This document shows, piece after piece, positions 1 through 9,370 of a stretch of 64,000 nucleotides of DNA. Below the pieces are notes generated by a model. That model was not told where the DNA came from. It ran no database searches and saw only the letters and a program-made list of their open reading frames with translations. The stretch's first letter is position 1. Each line of letters opens with the position of its first letter. The stretch comes from Mangrovimonas sp. ST2L15 (GTDB lineage Bacteria > Bacteroidota > Bacteroidia > Flavobacteriales > Flavobacteriaceae). The stretch is taken from the NCBI RefSeq assembly GCF_001280515.1, contig NZ_LBIQ01000014.1, forward strand, positions 1 to 64,000. Reading direction: 5' to 3'. A program made the position numbers and the translations under genes.

Positions 1-3000
1 TGGCATCTGGGTTGGCCGTACAGTCCAGGTCCTTGGTAAGCACGGTGCTCAAGGAAATGGTCGGTAGCGGATCGATGGTCATGGTCTCGCTGTATGTACA
101 CTCATTGGCATCCATCACCTGGAAGGTATAGGTTCCCGGAGCCAGGTCTGGGAACGTATTGGATGTCTGGTATGGGGTAGCTGCCGAAGCAGGAGCTATG
201 ATCTGGTACTGTAGCTCGCCGCTTCCCCCGGTGACACTTGTAATGGTCACATCGGATGAATTTGCAGGACAGGTAATGGCCGTCATATCAAACTCCATAT
301 CGGTAGGAGGGTCCAGGGCATCGATGGTGATGCTTCCCACTGCCAGGGAACATCCACTGGCATCCTGTACGGTGATGGTGTAGGTTCCGGCTGTAAGGCC
401 CGTAAAGGTATTGCCGGACTGGAAGTTGGTCCCGTCGATACTGTATGAATAGGGAGGCGTACCACCCGTTACACCGGTAACTGAAATGGTCCCACTCCCG
501 TTACATGTGTAAGGGGAGGTGAGTTCTAAACTACCTGTAAGTGGTTCACTAGCTGAGATAATAACAGTTTGAGGCTCTGTAAGACACACAGAATCTTCTA
601 TGGAATATTGAACTACAACTTCATAATTTCCTTCAGGAAGGTTATTGAATACAGGTGCATCAAAGAATGTGTTGCCTCCATCGATGCTATATTGAAGTGT
701 ATTGCCATTAGCATTGGTTACTTCTATGGTAATACTACCCGTATCATTACCAGCACAAGCAATATCTGTAGAATTGATTGTGAATTCTGGAGCTTCAATA
801 GCATCAACCACGATAGATGTTTCTGCCTCACAATTGTTAGAGTCGATAACCAAAATGTTATAGGTTCCGGGGCTCGTTACCGTAATTTCTGGATAGGTTT
901 GAAAATCTGTTGTACTATTTACATAATAATAATATGGAGGCGTTCCTCCTTCAGGGTAAATAGTGATTTCCCCGTCGTCACAGGTTAAGGGGCTTGTCAA
1001 TGCAGCAGTTACTGTTAATAATGGCGGTTGAATAATTTCAATTTCTTCTGAATATTCACAGCCATCATCAGTACTTGCTGTTACCGTATATGTACCAGCA
1101 TTTAACGATGTGAAATTATAATCACTATTATTGGTTGGTCCAACGTTATCTATTAATGTACTTCCTTGATAAACATTGAAATAATATTGAGGAAGGGCAT
1201 TATTAACTGCTAAATGAATACTTCCAAAATCTCCATAACAATCTGGTTGCGTTATTTGGGAAGTGACATTAAAATCTCTTTCTTGAATGTGAACACTTGG
1301 TGTTTCAAAAATACAAGGGTTTGTTTCCACACCTACCTGTTGAATGTAGATTGTATAATAACCTGGTGATGTCACGGTGAAAATATTACTTGATTGATAG
1401 TTTACACCATCAATACTGTATTCATATCCACTTGGAACACCATTAACAGTAATGGACCCTGGAGTTTCACATATTATATCTTGAGCAACAGCTGTTGGAT
1501 TTAATAAGTTTTGGTAAACATTAAAGTAGAAGATACTATAACAACCTCCAGGATAGTTAATAATAAGTCTAAATTGACCAGCCGTATTTGCTGTATAGTT
1601 TGGTCCTGTTCCTACTTGGTTCCAGGTACAAGCGTCATTTTCATTGGCGCAATCTTCATTTTCTACAGCAGCACAACTAGACTCATCTAACTGTTCCCAA
1701 ATAATTGAGGCGGCATCACTAATTCCAGTTAAAATTTCTCTGGTATCATTGGCACCACATAAGAAAATATTTGGCAAAAGTTTTCCATCGTTTGGACAGG
1801 TGACTACTTCGTCTGCATAAGGAATAACGGGATTTGTTTGGGTTTCACCGTATAATACCACTGTTATCACTTCTTCAATTGATAAACAAGTAGCATCAGT
1901 TGTATTGGTTACATAATAAGTTCCTGTTTCAGTGGCTGTATATGTTTGACCCGTACCAATAACTGGGGAGCCAGAAGGACTTGTAGACCAAGAATAGGTG
2001 TCATAACCATCAGCAGCAACTAGATTGACACTGTCCCCACAAAGGACTTCTTGTCTTTCGAAGTTACAGTTTGAAATATCCACTAAAAAGTTGGTTGGCT
2101 GAGGAACGCCAAAACATTCTTCTTCAGTATAACTTCCTTCATCACTTACCGAAATACCACTTATAGCACCCGTATAATCTCCAAATGCTTGATTGGAAAT
2201 CTCATTGGAGCAGGCCTGACTTAAATCATAACAATTAGGCACTACTTGAACCGCAATACGAATAACAAATACTGGGTCACCGAATTCTACCGATTCATCT
2301 GGGATGGAGAAAACAATGGTATTTGTTGCAGGATCATAAGATTGAAGTGTTGCACCCCCTGCATTACTTAAATCTAGATCTGTAGCTGGATCAAAAATGA
2401 TGTTATCAGGTAATACATCTGTAATAGTAAAGTTTGTTACATCTTCATTACCCGTATTTTGGTATGTTATTTCGTAAAATAAATTTTGACCTAGAATCAC
2501 ATTATCTCCGTTGATTTCAGTTCCAAATTCATCTTCGACTGTTTTAATCAAAGTGATTTCTGGTGAAATAATATCTACAGCAAAGGCACTAAAAAATGAA
2601 AATAATGGATCGGCTTGTCCTTGTGCAACTTGTAAAGTAAAAGAAGCAGATGTATCACTATGGTTAATGTATTCTGGTTCAGAGTTCAAGACAGTTAAAT
2701 ATCCTGTATCGTAACCTAAGGTATTGGTCCCTGAAGGATTTCGAGGAAGAACTACACCATTATCATTTTCAATTACCGCTCCAAAAAACTTATTAGCTGG
2801 TCTTAAAGGAGTTGTAACCTCTTTGTTGTTGATTTCCAGTTTTGTAGCTCTTTTTGTTTTGTCGCCATCTAAAACGGCATAGGCAAATTGTAAATCGATA
2901 TGTCCCGCAGGAGGTGTTGTAAAACCTGACACAGGAATTTCTTCATAGTGGTCGTCATAAATATGGCTAAATCCATCAAAAGTGGTGAAGGATTTCATAT

Positions 3001-3652
3001 GTAAAGCTTGATCTTCATAAATTACAAACAAAGTCCAACCAGCCGATAATCCTGTAGAATTATTAAATCCTTCACTTGAAATTACATTGGCAACTGTATA
3101 AGATCCTTCAATGTCTGTCAACGAATTTAATAGATCTGTTACATCAGCATAGCAAGCATAGGGTGTGTTTCCTGGTTCATCATCTTCAGAAATAATAGGT
3201 TCCACTATCGCATCATAGATGAGTTCTCCTGTTATGTCTGTATATGTAGAGCTTCCCGGTGTTTTAAATTTAACTGTATGAATATTTGATCTATCTCCAG
3301 CTTGGAGCATAGCTCCCCAGTATAAACCAGCGTAAGCAACCGAGTAACATTCTGTAGCTGAGCCATCTTCATGTACGGGTAAAACGATATCTGCACTACT
3401 GGAACTGAAGGTTGAAGCATCTGAATCGATATCTATGTATTGCATATCGACATCTTGGTTATCTATGGAATTGTCATTTCCGGGTTGGTTATCAACACCC
3501 AAAATGTTATTTCCAATAACCAGCATGCTACCTTTAGTTTCAATTTGTTCCCTTATTGTAAAAGGCTCATATGTTTGGGCCATTCCTTTCGCGAAAAGGA
3601 AAAGCACAAAGAGAGGGAATAGCACCTGTTTGTAATAAGTAGGCTTTTTCAT
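1..3652 (-). CDS. SprB-repeat giant surface adhesin, N-terminal 1217 codons (truncated by window edge)
   Basis: An open frame runs from an ATG at 3652 to the left edge without a stop, so the C-terminus is missing here. Residues 1-25 are a signal peptide ending GMAQ. About residues 30-350 are a beta-rich exported region. A DUF11-like domain follows at about 360-475 (YEITYQNTGNEDVTNFTITD, VLPDNIIF). After that come Ig/PKD-like segments. From about residue 720 to the edge are SprB-type repeats with the recurring pattern GTPPYSYSIDG ... F..L..GTYTITV.D..GC. Such proteins are exported by the type IX secretion system and serve as gliding or attachment adhesins; a type B sorting domain is expected beyond the edge. 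It is last in a minus-strand cluster, 62 bases after the PorP/SprF gene, the usual pairing for an SprB-class cargo. The far-left repeats are much richer in G+C than the rest. The family assignment is firm; the ligand is unknown. Confidence 0.9.
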   Translation of the reverse strand, partial: MKKPTYYKQVLFPLFVLFLFAKGMAQTYEPFTIREQIETKGSMLVIGNNILGVDNQPGNDNSIDNQDVDMQYIDIDSDASTFSSSSADIVLPVHEDGSATECYSVAYAGLYWGAMLQAGDRSNIHTVKFKTPGSSTYTDITGELIYDAIVEPIISEDDEPGNTPYACYADVTDLLNSLTDIEGSYTVANVISSEGFNNSTGLSAGWTLFVIYEDQALHMKSFTTFDGFSHIYDDHYEEIPVSGFTTPPAGHIDLQFAYAVLDGDKTKRATKLEINNKEVTTPLRPANKFFGAVIENDNGVVLPRNPSGTNTLGYDTGYLTVLNSEPEYINHSDTSASFTLQVAQGQADPLFSFFSAFAVDIISPEITLIKTVEDEFGTEINGDNVILGQNLFYEITYQNTGNEDVTNFTITDVLPDNIIFDPATDLDLSNAGGATLQSYDPATNTIVFSIPDESVEFGDPVFVIRIAVQVVPNCYDLSQACSNEISNQAFGDYTGAISGISVSDEGSYTEEECFGVPQPTNFLVDISNCNFERQEVLCGDSVNLVAADGYDTYSWSTSPSGSPVIGTGQTYTATETGTYYVTNTTDATCLSIEEVITVVLYGETQTNPVIPYADEVVTCPNDGKLLPNIFLCGANDTREILTGISDAASIIWEQLDESSCAAVENEDCANENDACTWNQVGTGPNYTANTAGQFRLIINYPGGCYSIFYFNVYQNLLNPTAVAQDIICETPGSITVNGVPSGYEYSIDGVNYQSSNIFTVTSPGYYTIYIQQVGVETNPCIFETPSVHIQERDFNVTSQITQPDCYGDFGSIHLAVNNALPQYYFNVYQGSTLIDNVGPTNNSDYNFTSLNAGTYTVTASTDDGCEYSEEIEIIQPPLLTVTAALTSPLTCDDGEITIYPEGGTPPYYYYVNSTTDFQTYPEITVTSPGTYNILVIDSNNCEAETSIVVDAIEAPEFTINSTDIACAGNDTGSITIEVTNANGNTLQYSIDGGNTFFDAPVFNNLPEGNYEVVVQYSIEDSVCLTEPQTVIISASEPLTGSLELTSPYTCNGSGTISVTGVTGGTPPYSYSIDGTNFQSGNTFTGLTAGTYTITVQDASGCSLAVGSITIDALDPPTDMEFDMTAITCPANSSDVTITSVTGGSGELQYQIIAPASAATPYQTSNTFPDLAPGTYTFQVMDANECTYSETMTIDPLPTISLSTVLTKDLDCTANPDA

Positions 3653-3673
3653 GGTTAACGTTGTTTGTTTCTT

Positions 3674-3697
3674 ACTTTTCAAGGGGCGTTGAAAAGT
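3674..3697 (-). promoter_or_regulatory. Intercistronic hairpin before the adhesin gene
   Basis: A perfect 9-bp inverted repeat (ACTTTTCAA / TTGAAAAGT) with a 6-base G-rich loop lies in the 62-base gap between the PorP/SprF gene and the adhesin gene. There is no T-run after it on either strand, so it does not look like an intrinsic terminator. It may act as an mRNA processing or stability element that sets unequal expression of the two genes; that role is inference. Confidence 0.5.
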
Positions 3698-3714
3698 GAG
3701 AAATGGGGGTTACA

Positions 3715-6234
3715 TTAATTTTCTATTTTCACTAGCGATATTTTATTATTATAGGGTTGGCTACCTTTTGAACTTACTGCTTTATTTGCAGATTGAATAT
3801 CATCAAACTTTTGATAATAGATATAATATTTATTAGTGTTGACATCAAAGAAGAAATCAATATCATCTCTTCCGTAGGCTACCACTTTTCTTAGGAACTC
3901 ATCACGTTTTGCTACATCGTCATGAACTGCTAGAATAGCGTAGTATCCATTATCAACTCCTTTAATATTTTTGAGTATTTGAATGTTTGAGCTTCTTTCC
4001 TCACCAAAATCCAAATCTTCAGGTTTTAACTCAGAATCACTCATTGCTGTATTTTCTCTTATTCTCTTTAAGGCTGTTCTGTCTTGTTGGTATCTGTCTT
4101 CATCATTGTTATAAACAGCTCTTTTAATTCGTCGTTTTTTCTCATAGTCTGTAGCAATTTTAATAGTTTCTAGTTGGGATTCTAGATCTGCTTTGGCTTG
4201 TACAGCAACCATTTGCTCAGATTTTAATTTTTTGATTTCTTTTTTATAAAATAAAACCATTTCATCAAGTTGAATTGTATCCGTTTCTTGAATTTGATCG
4301 TATAAGGTTTCTAATCTTCTAATTTCCTCATTTCTGGCTGTTATTTGTCTGTTCAAATCAGCTTTAATTCCTTCAATTTTTCTGTTTTCCTCAGTAGCAC
4401 TCTTAAATGGTTTAGGATCTTGATAAATTCCTTGCTCACTTAAATCATTCTCACGTTTTAAGTCTTTAAGATCTTGATCTTTAACGGCTACAGCCTCACG
4501 TAGTTTATTCAATAATTCGTCCTGTTCTTTCTTAGAAGCTTCTGTGTTTTTCCTTGCTGCTTCCATGGCATCACCTATCTGATTATTAATAGCTGGAGGA
4601 GTTAATTCCTTCTCATTTTGAGCTTCTGCAGCTAATCTGGCTTGTTCTTCAGCTTCAGCTTGAGCTAGGGCTTCTGCAGCTAATCTGGCTTGTTCTTCAG
4701 CTTCAGCTTGGGCTTGAGCCTCTGCAGCTAATCTGGCTTGTTCTTCAGCTTCAGCTTGGGCTTGAGCCTCTGCAGCTAATCTCGCTTGTTCTTCAGCTTC
4801 AGCTTGAGCTAGGGCTTCTGCAGCTAATCTCGCTTGTTCTTCAGCTTCAGCTTGAGCTTGGGCTTCTGCCGCTAATCTGGCTTGTTCTTCGGCTTCAGCT
4901 TGAGCTTGGGCTTCTGCAGCCAATCTGGCTTGTTCTTCAGCTTCAGCTTGGGCTTGAGCTTCTGCAGCCAATCTGGCTTGTTCTTCGGCTTCAGCTTTGG
5001 CTTGAGCTTCCGCAGCTAATCTCGCTTGTTCTTCAGCTTCAGCTTGAGCTTGGGCTTCTGCAGCCAATCTGGCTTGTTCTTCGGCTTCAGCTTGGGCTTG
5101 AGCTTCTGCAGCTAATCTGGCTTGTTCTTCGGCTTCAGCTTTTGCTAGTGCCTCTGCAGCTAACTTGGCTTCTTCATCGGCTTTAGCTTTGGCTTCAGCA
5201 CCCGTAGTAGCAACTGCTGTTGTTGGTTTTTTTCTAGGTTTATTAGATTTGGTAGCTGGTTTTCTTTTCTTATCGGTAGAGATAAGTGCGCTTACACGGT
5301 CTTCACGACTGTAATCGTAGCGTTCCTTATTTTCAAATTTATAAGCTAAGGTGATGGCATGGGAGGAACCAAATTCGGAATAATCTCCCATTGATTTTTC
5401 GTAGTTATATTCTATTAGGATATTATTAGTTATGTTTAAACCTAAACCTGCGTGAACACCATATAATGTATTGTAACCTATTTGTCCCCATATACCAGCT
5501 GGAACTGTTAACATGGCAGTTCCCGATAGAATGGTTTGATCTTCTCTAAATTCTGATTTAATAATTCCCGAGAATTTTGTTTGGTCAAAAAATCCTCTGG
5601 TATCCATATAACCTGTGTACATTATATGTGCTAAAATACTTTGATCTGGATTGTTTTTAATCATTTCAGATGTATTCACATTATAAAGAACAAGGTTGTT
5701 TAGAGCGACTCCAAAATCTAAAAAGGCAGTACCATAATTAATCCCTGGCGTAACACTTACTAAAAAGTTTGAAGGAATATTATCTAAAGAAGGGTCTTGA
5801 AAGTTACTAACCACTTTTCCGCTGTTAAGTCCACTTTGGTAGGCACCAACATTTAAACCAAATGTTAAATTGTTGTCTGCACTCATTCTAGCATTGTATG
5901 CAAAGTTTAGAACGCCTCCAAAAGTTGTTAGCACTCCATAATTTTGTTGAAACACGCCAACTCCAAGTCCAATATTTTCTCTGAATCTACCGGAATAGCT
6001 ACCAAGATAGGTGAGAGGAGCATCCTCAAAAGATACCCATTGACGTTTGTTATAAAAGCTAATGTATTTGTATTGTTGTCTTACAAAACTAAAAGTAGGG
6101 TTTACCGTGTATTGATTAAAGGTTAAAGAATTTCGCACTGGAAATGCAAGTGACACCACCCCATCATCTTCTTGTGCAAAAGTTGAAAGAGTACTTAGTA
6201 TCAATAACATTATGACTACCCAATGCGTTTTCAT
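3715..6234 (-). CDS. PorP/SprF-family T9SS outer membrane protein with helical rod and SPOR-like C-terminus
   Basis: The protein has 839 residues, against about 300 for a plain PorP/SprF barrel. Residues 1-20 are a signal peptide ending TFAQ. About residues 25-310 match the PorP/SprF barrel (LTFNQYTVNPTFSFVRQQY, FGLNVGAYQSGL, AYKFENKERYD). A Lys/Pro-rich linker follows, then about 190 residues of 16-residue Ala/Glu/Gln repeats (about 351-540), then a second charged coiled coil (about 545-730), and a C-terminal segment (GYYAILAVHDD ... YYIYYQKFDD) resembling a SPOR fold. PorP/SprF proteins help attach or secrete particular T9SS cargo at the outer membrane. The start lies one base after the stop of the upstream gene, so the two are translationally coupled, and the likely client adhesin follows directly. 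The helical region looks TolA-like and could span the periplasm; that is inference. Confidence 0.88.
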   Translation of the reverse strand: MKTHWVVIMLLILSTLSTFAQEDDGVVSLAFPVRNSLTFNQYTVNPTFSFVRQQYKYISFYNKRQWVSFEDAPLTYLGSYSGRFRENIGLGVGVFQQNYGVLTTFGGVLNFAYNARMSADNNLTFGLNVGAYQSGLNSGKVVSNFQDPSLDNIPSNFLVSVTPGINYGTAFLDFGVALNNLVLYNVNTSEMIKNNPDQSILAHIMYTGYMDTRGFFDQTKFSGIIKSEFREDQTILSGTAMLTVPAGIWGQIGYNTLYGVHAGLGLNITNNILIEYNYEKSMGDYSEFGSSHAITLAYKFENKERYDYSREDRVSALISTDKKRKPATKSNKPRKKPTTAVATTGAEAKAKADEEAKLAAEALAKAEAEEQARLAAEAQAQAEAEEQARLAAEAQAQAEAEEQARLAAEAQAKAEAEEQARLAAEAQAQAEAEEQARLAAEAQAQAEAEEQARLAAEAQAQAEAEEQARLAAEALAQAEAEEQARLAAEAQAQAEAEEQARLAAEAQAQAEAEEQARLAAEALAQAEAEEQARLAAEAQNEKELTPPAINNQIGDAMEAARKNTEASKKEQDELLNKLREAVAVKDQDLKDLKRENDLSEQGIYQDPKPFKSATEENRKIEGIKADLNRQITARNEEIRRLETLYDQIQETDTIQLDEMVLFYKKEIKKLKSEQMVAVQAKADLESQLETIKIATDYEKKRRIKRAVYNNDEDRYQQDRTALKRIRENTAMSDSELKPEDLDFGEERSSNIQILKNIKGVDNGYYAILAVHDDVAKRDEFLRKVVAYGRDDIDFFFDVNTNKYYIYYQKFDDIQSANKAVSSKGSQPYNNKISLVKIEN
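4618..5190 (-). repeat. In-frame 48-bp tandem repeat coding an Ala/Glu/Gln helix
   Basis: Eleven clear copies and one degenerate copy of a 48-bp unit encode EEQARLAAEAQAQAEA, with a few Q-to-L or Q-to-K changes. Copies differ mainly at synonymous sites, for example ctcgct versus ctggct on the plus strand. The unit is a multiple of three, so gain or loss of copies keeps the frame and only changes rod length. The amino acid content predicts an uninterrupted charged helix or coiled coil. Confidence 0.93.
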
Positions 6235-6235
6235 A

Positions 6236-7699
6236 TCATTTAATAAGGGTAATAGATCCCTTTTTTGTTCCGTTGTTTTGTGATTTAATTATGTAATAAA
6301 AAACTTGATTGACACTGCCTAAATCATAATTAGTATCTGGCCAATTGTTTTGATAATCATTTGTTTTAAGGACAACTTTACCTTGGTTGTCTAAAATAGT
6401 GACCTCCGTATTGGTGCCCATGACAAAGGCTTGAGGAATGGTCCATGTATCGTTAATGCCATCTCCGTTAGGACTCACTATGTTCGGTATATTTTCTACT
6501 TCTGGAAAGGGGGCGATGGGTTCAGAAATCGTGAACAAAAACTCGATACTTCCCGTACAACCCGTATTTTCGGTAATAACTACCTTATAATTTCCAAATT
6601 CTGTTGCTTCAAAGGAATCAGTAGTTTCCCCTGAGATAATATTGTTATTGTAGTACCAGGTATAGGTAGGGTTTGAGGCTGTAGCATCTACCCAAACATT
6701 AATTGATTCACCTGGTTCCATTGTATTTTCTTCTGGAATATTAATGGAAGCAGAAAATAATTCACTTTCCAAATTGATAGAACCAGAAGCTTGACAACTT
6801 CCTAGGTCTACTTGCACTGAATAAATTCCAGATTCTTCAGTAGTAAACATTTGACCTGTAGCTCCAGAAATTATGGAGCCGTCTTTATACCATTGGTAAC
6901 TCTCACCATTAATGGTGCTTAGAGTGGTTGGTCCTTGATCTGGACAAAATGGGTTTCCTAAACTGGAGACAATAGTAGCACTAGCCTCACCAGATTCCAC
7001 TGCACTAATAGTTACCCTATTTGAATAGGAATTGGAAGTACAAGTTCCATAGTTGGTTTCGACAAAATAGGTTCCTTCTTGGGATACTTCCAAAGTGTTC
7101 CCTTCGGCAACAAAGACAGAAGTTGTAGGACTTGTTTCTCTATACCAATTAAAAGTTAAAGAAGGATAATTTAAAGGAGAATCGTTTAACCCAGTGCCCG
7201 GATTATCAATAGTTAATAGGTAACTTCCACCAGAACAGTATGCACCGGTAGAAACCAGATTATTGATGGTAAAAGGGCTATCCTGTAATTTGTAATAAGC
7301 TGCAAAATAACTAGAACCAGAGCTGGTTGCTGCTGGAGCAGTGCTTTTGATTCTAATTCTATAATTTTCACCAGACGTAGTAGTTGGTAAAGAAAAACTT
7401 AAAGTAGCGGGCGATGTCGTAATTTCACCTGCATTTGAAGTATAGACCACTGTTGGGTCTGAGAAACTACCTTCCGAATCAGATAATTCAATGATGAATT
7501 GGTTGCTGGCTCCTAATCCGTTTTCAGGTGAGAAAACAAAAGTCGTGTTATAAGTATTAAAAGAAGCACTTGCGCAAGCCTGACTGAAACCTAAGTTTGG
7601 GGAACCAATAACAATTTGGGCGTTTGCCTTCTCTAAAGAAAGAAAAGACAGCATACCAAAAGCTACAAGGATAGTGGTTAGTTTGGTAATTTTTAGCAT
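6236..7699 (-). CDS. T9SS type B sorting domain protein with Ig-like domains
   Basis: The 487-residue protein has a signal peptide (residues 1-27, ending KANAQ). Several Ig/PKD-like modules carry the YQWYKDG and YTWYYNN signatures. About residues 398-487 form a gliding-motility-associated type B C-terminal domain (VSPNGDGINDTW, then KKGSITLIK at the end). Type B cargo is moved across the outer membrane by the T9SS and usually needs a PorP/SprF partner, which is the next gene, starting one base after this stop. The order Ig-like protein, PorP/SprF, SprB-like adhesin resembles the logic of spr loci in gliding flavobacteria but is not identical to them. The family is clear; its partner or ligand is not. 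Confidence 0.9.
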   Translation of the reverse strand: MLKITKLTTILVAFGMLSFLSLEKANAQIVIGSPNLGFSQACASASFNTYNTTFVFSPENGLGASNQFIIELSDSEGSFSDPTVVYTSNAGEITTSPATLSFSLPTTTSGENYRIRIKSTAPAATSSGSSYFAAYYKLQDSPFTINNLVSTGAYCSGGSYLLTIDNPGTGLNDSPLNYPSLTFNWYRETSPTTSVFVAEGNTLEVSQEGTYFVETNYGTCTSNSYSNRVTISAVESGEASATIVSSLGNPFCPDQGPTTLSTINGESYQWYKDGSIISGATGQMFTTEESGIYSVQVDLGSCQASGSINLESELFSASINIPEENTMEPGESINVWVDATASNPTYTWYYNNNIISGETTDSFEATEFGNYKVVITENTGCTGSIEFLFTISEPIAPFPEVENIPNIVSPNGDGINDTWTIPQAFVMGTNTEVTILDNQGKVVLKTNDYQNNWPDTNYDLGSVNQVFYYIIKSQNNGTKKGSITLIK

Positions 7700-7744
7700 G
7701 ACGCTTAGGTTAGTTGTTGGTTAAGGTTTTGAGGCTTAAAACCC

Positions 7745-7774
7745 AAGGGATTTGTATCATATCCCAAATCCCTT
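7745..7774 (-). promoter_or_regulatory. Hairpin in the leader of the T9SS surface operon
   Basis: A perfect 10-bp inverted repeat (AAGGGATTTG / CAAATCCCTT) with a 10-base loop lies 46 bases upstream of the start at 7699. It is flanked by two copies of aggcttaaa (7732-7740 and 7775-7783 on the plus strand). No T-run follows on the minus strand. It could be a 5' UTR structure or an operator. It may instead terminate the upstream gene (stop at 7854), but the missing T-tract argues against that. Confidence 0.45.
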
Positions 7775-7853
7775 TAGGCTTAAATAATTGTTTCAATTTG
7801 CTAAATATGACAAAATAGGTGACTCTTACTTATAAGGAATGAATTCCTAAAGT

Positions 7854-9158
7854 CTAATCATCTTCATATTTAGAGGCTAAAATTTTATTGATCTTCAGTC
7901 TAAAATCTGGAAGCCTTGGATTTTTGGCATCAATAAAGGTTTCGTTATCGTCACCTTTTGAATATACATTGAAGAAACTGCTATTTCCATACCAATCTTC
8001 TAGGTCATCATTATTTGGATTTCCTTTAGTGAAAATATTACCATTACAATTGTTGAAATACATTTTTCTGAATTGGATGTTTGCTAAATTCTCACCGTTG
8101 ATCTTAATTTTACTATCAAGTATCACAGCAGGATTAAATCCAGAAATCACAGATTGGTTCAAAGATAAAGAGGCATTAGGTTCAATATAAATACCTTCTT
8201 TCACAAGTCCCATTTTGACATGAGAATCCAAGTCATTACTTATATTGATCAAACTTAAATTGTCACCTTCTACCAAAGTTCCAGGCTTTGAGAAGTTAAC
8301 TTTGGTTTCATCATCATAAGATGCAACATGAAGACATTTAGGTCTATTAGCACCAGAGACAAAAGGATCTCTTATAGCCAAAGAGTTAGAAATCTTGCAC
8401 TGTGTACCATTATTGAACACATAATCAGTTCCACTTGATTTATAAGAAACAAGTTTGGTAAGTTTTAAATCTCCACCAATAATACTAAATGCATTACCAT
8501 TTGAATTACTGACCATGACATTTTCAATCACTGTTTGGTTACCTACACCTGCCAATGTTAAAGCATTGTAGTAACCATAATCTACTGTTCTTTTACCAGC
8601 AAATTCAATTCTAACGTATCGAAGAATTCCAGAATTACTTTCTTGATTTCCTCCACCGTAGGCTATATTCTTATAGTCAGTAGGTTTTAAGCCGTATTCA
8701 ATGGCTGCTACATTTCCAAATTGATTGATTGAAGCATCACCTAATAAGAAGATACCTCCCCAATCACCTTGCTTTTTAACGCTGCGATTGGAAGTGAAAA
8801 TAATGGGGTCAGTTTCTGATCCTTCGGCAACAATCTTTGAACCATTGCTGATTATTAAAGATCCGTTGGTTTTAAAGTCTCCTAAAATAACTGTACCTGG
8901 TTCAATTGTCAGGGTAGTGCTGTCAGTTACAAATACACTACCTAATAACAAATAGGTGTTTTTTTTAAGAAGTTTTGTGTCTTCTGAAATATTACCACTT
9001 AAAATTTGGTTTGGTTCCCTGTAGGAAACGTTGCTCGGTTGGAACTCTGTCCATGAATTTAACCAGTTGTTAAATCCGGTTATTCCTTTCTCCTGTTGTG
9101 CAAATACTTTAGGAAGTGTTGTGAGGAATATGCATAACACTAAAGTAAAGTTTTTCAT
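7854..9158 (-). CDS. Secreted right-handed beta-helix protein
   Basis: The 434-residue protein has a signal peptide (residues 1-20, ending KVFAQ). It belongs to a Bacteroidota family of exported beta-helix proteins, recognised by LTIEPGTVILGD, SLIISNGSKIVAEG, PIIFTSNRS and GDWGGIFLLGDA. The repeated short beta-strands between about residues 50 and 350 (IENVMVSNSNGNAFSI and similar rungs) fit a parallel beta-helix. No type A or B sorting domain is visible at the C-terminus, so its final location is unclear. It has its own promoter-like box upstream (9202-9209) and is separated by 154 bases from the T9SS operon downstream. The molecular function is not known. Confidence 0.75.
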   Translation of the reverse strand: MKNFTLVLCIFLTTLPKVFAQQEKGITGFNNWLNSWTEFQPSNVSYREPNQILSGNISEDTKLLKKNTYLLLGSVFVTDSTTLTIEPGTVILGDFKTNGSLIISNGSKIVAEGSETDPIIFTSNRSVKKQGDWGGIFLLGDASINQFGNVAAIEYGLKPTDYKNIAYGGGNQESNSGILRYVRIEFAGKRTVDYGYYNALTLAGVGNQTVIENVMVSNSNGNAFSIIGGDLKLTKLVSYKSSGTDYVFNNGTQCKISNSLAIRDPFVSGANRPKCLHVASYDDETKVNFSKPGTLVEGDNLSLINISNDLDSHVKMGLVKEGIYIEPNASLSLNQSVISGFNPAVILDSKIKINGENLANIQFRKMYFNNCNGNIFTKGNPNNDDLEDWYGNSSFFNVYSKGDDNETFIDAKNPRLPDFRLKINKILASKYEDD

Positions 9159-9201
9159 AGTTGCATAATTTATAGATTAATAGGGCACGTTAAAAACAAG
9201 T

Positions 9202-9209
9202 CAAACTTA
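9202..9209 (-). promoter_or_regulatory. Bacteroidota-type promoter -7 box
   Basis: On the minus strand the box reads TAAGTTTG, matching TAnnTTTG. A TTG element lies 21 bases further upstream, a spacing typical of the Bacteroidota sigma factor. The predicted transcript would start near 9196, giving a leader of roughly 38 bases for the beta-helix gene. Confidence 0.6.
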
Positions 9210-9370
9210 TTAATTTAATCCTTGAAATGCAAAAAAAAATCGATGAAATGTAATAAAAATAATTAAATGTAAGAAAAGTACTTCTAAAATATTCGATTAA
9301 GGAAGAGAAATTACTGGATAGAAATTTGATTTTTTTATTCGTACTGCAAAAAGCTTATTAATGGTAAACT

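Noticed and set aside
569-988. Plus-strand 139-codon frame
   Set aside because: It is the shadow of the SprB-repeat adhesin, whose minus-strand frame is open across the whole region and shows clear repeats.
4618-5190. Regular 48-base repeats that could be taken for a CRISPR array
   Set aside because: The repeats are contiguous with no spacers, stay in frame and encode an Ala/Glu/Gln helix inside a PorP/SprF gene.
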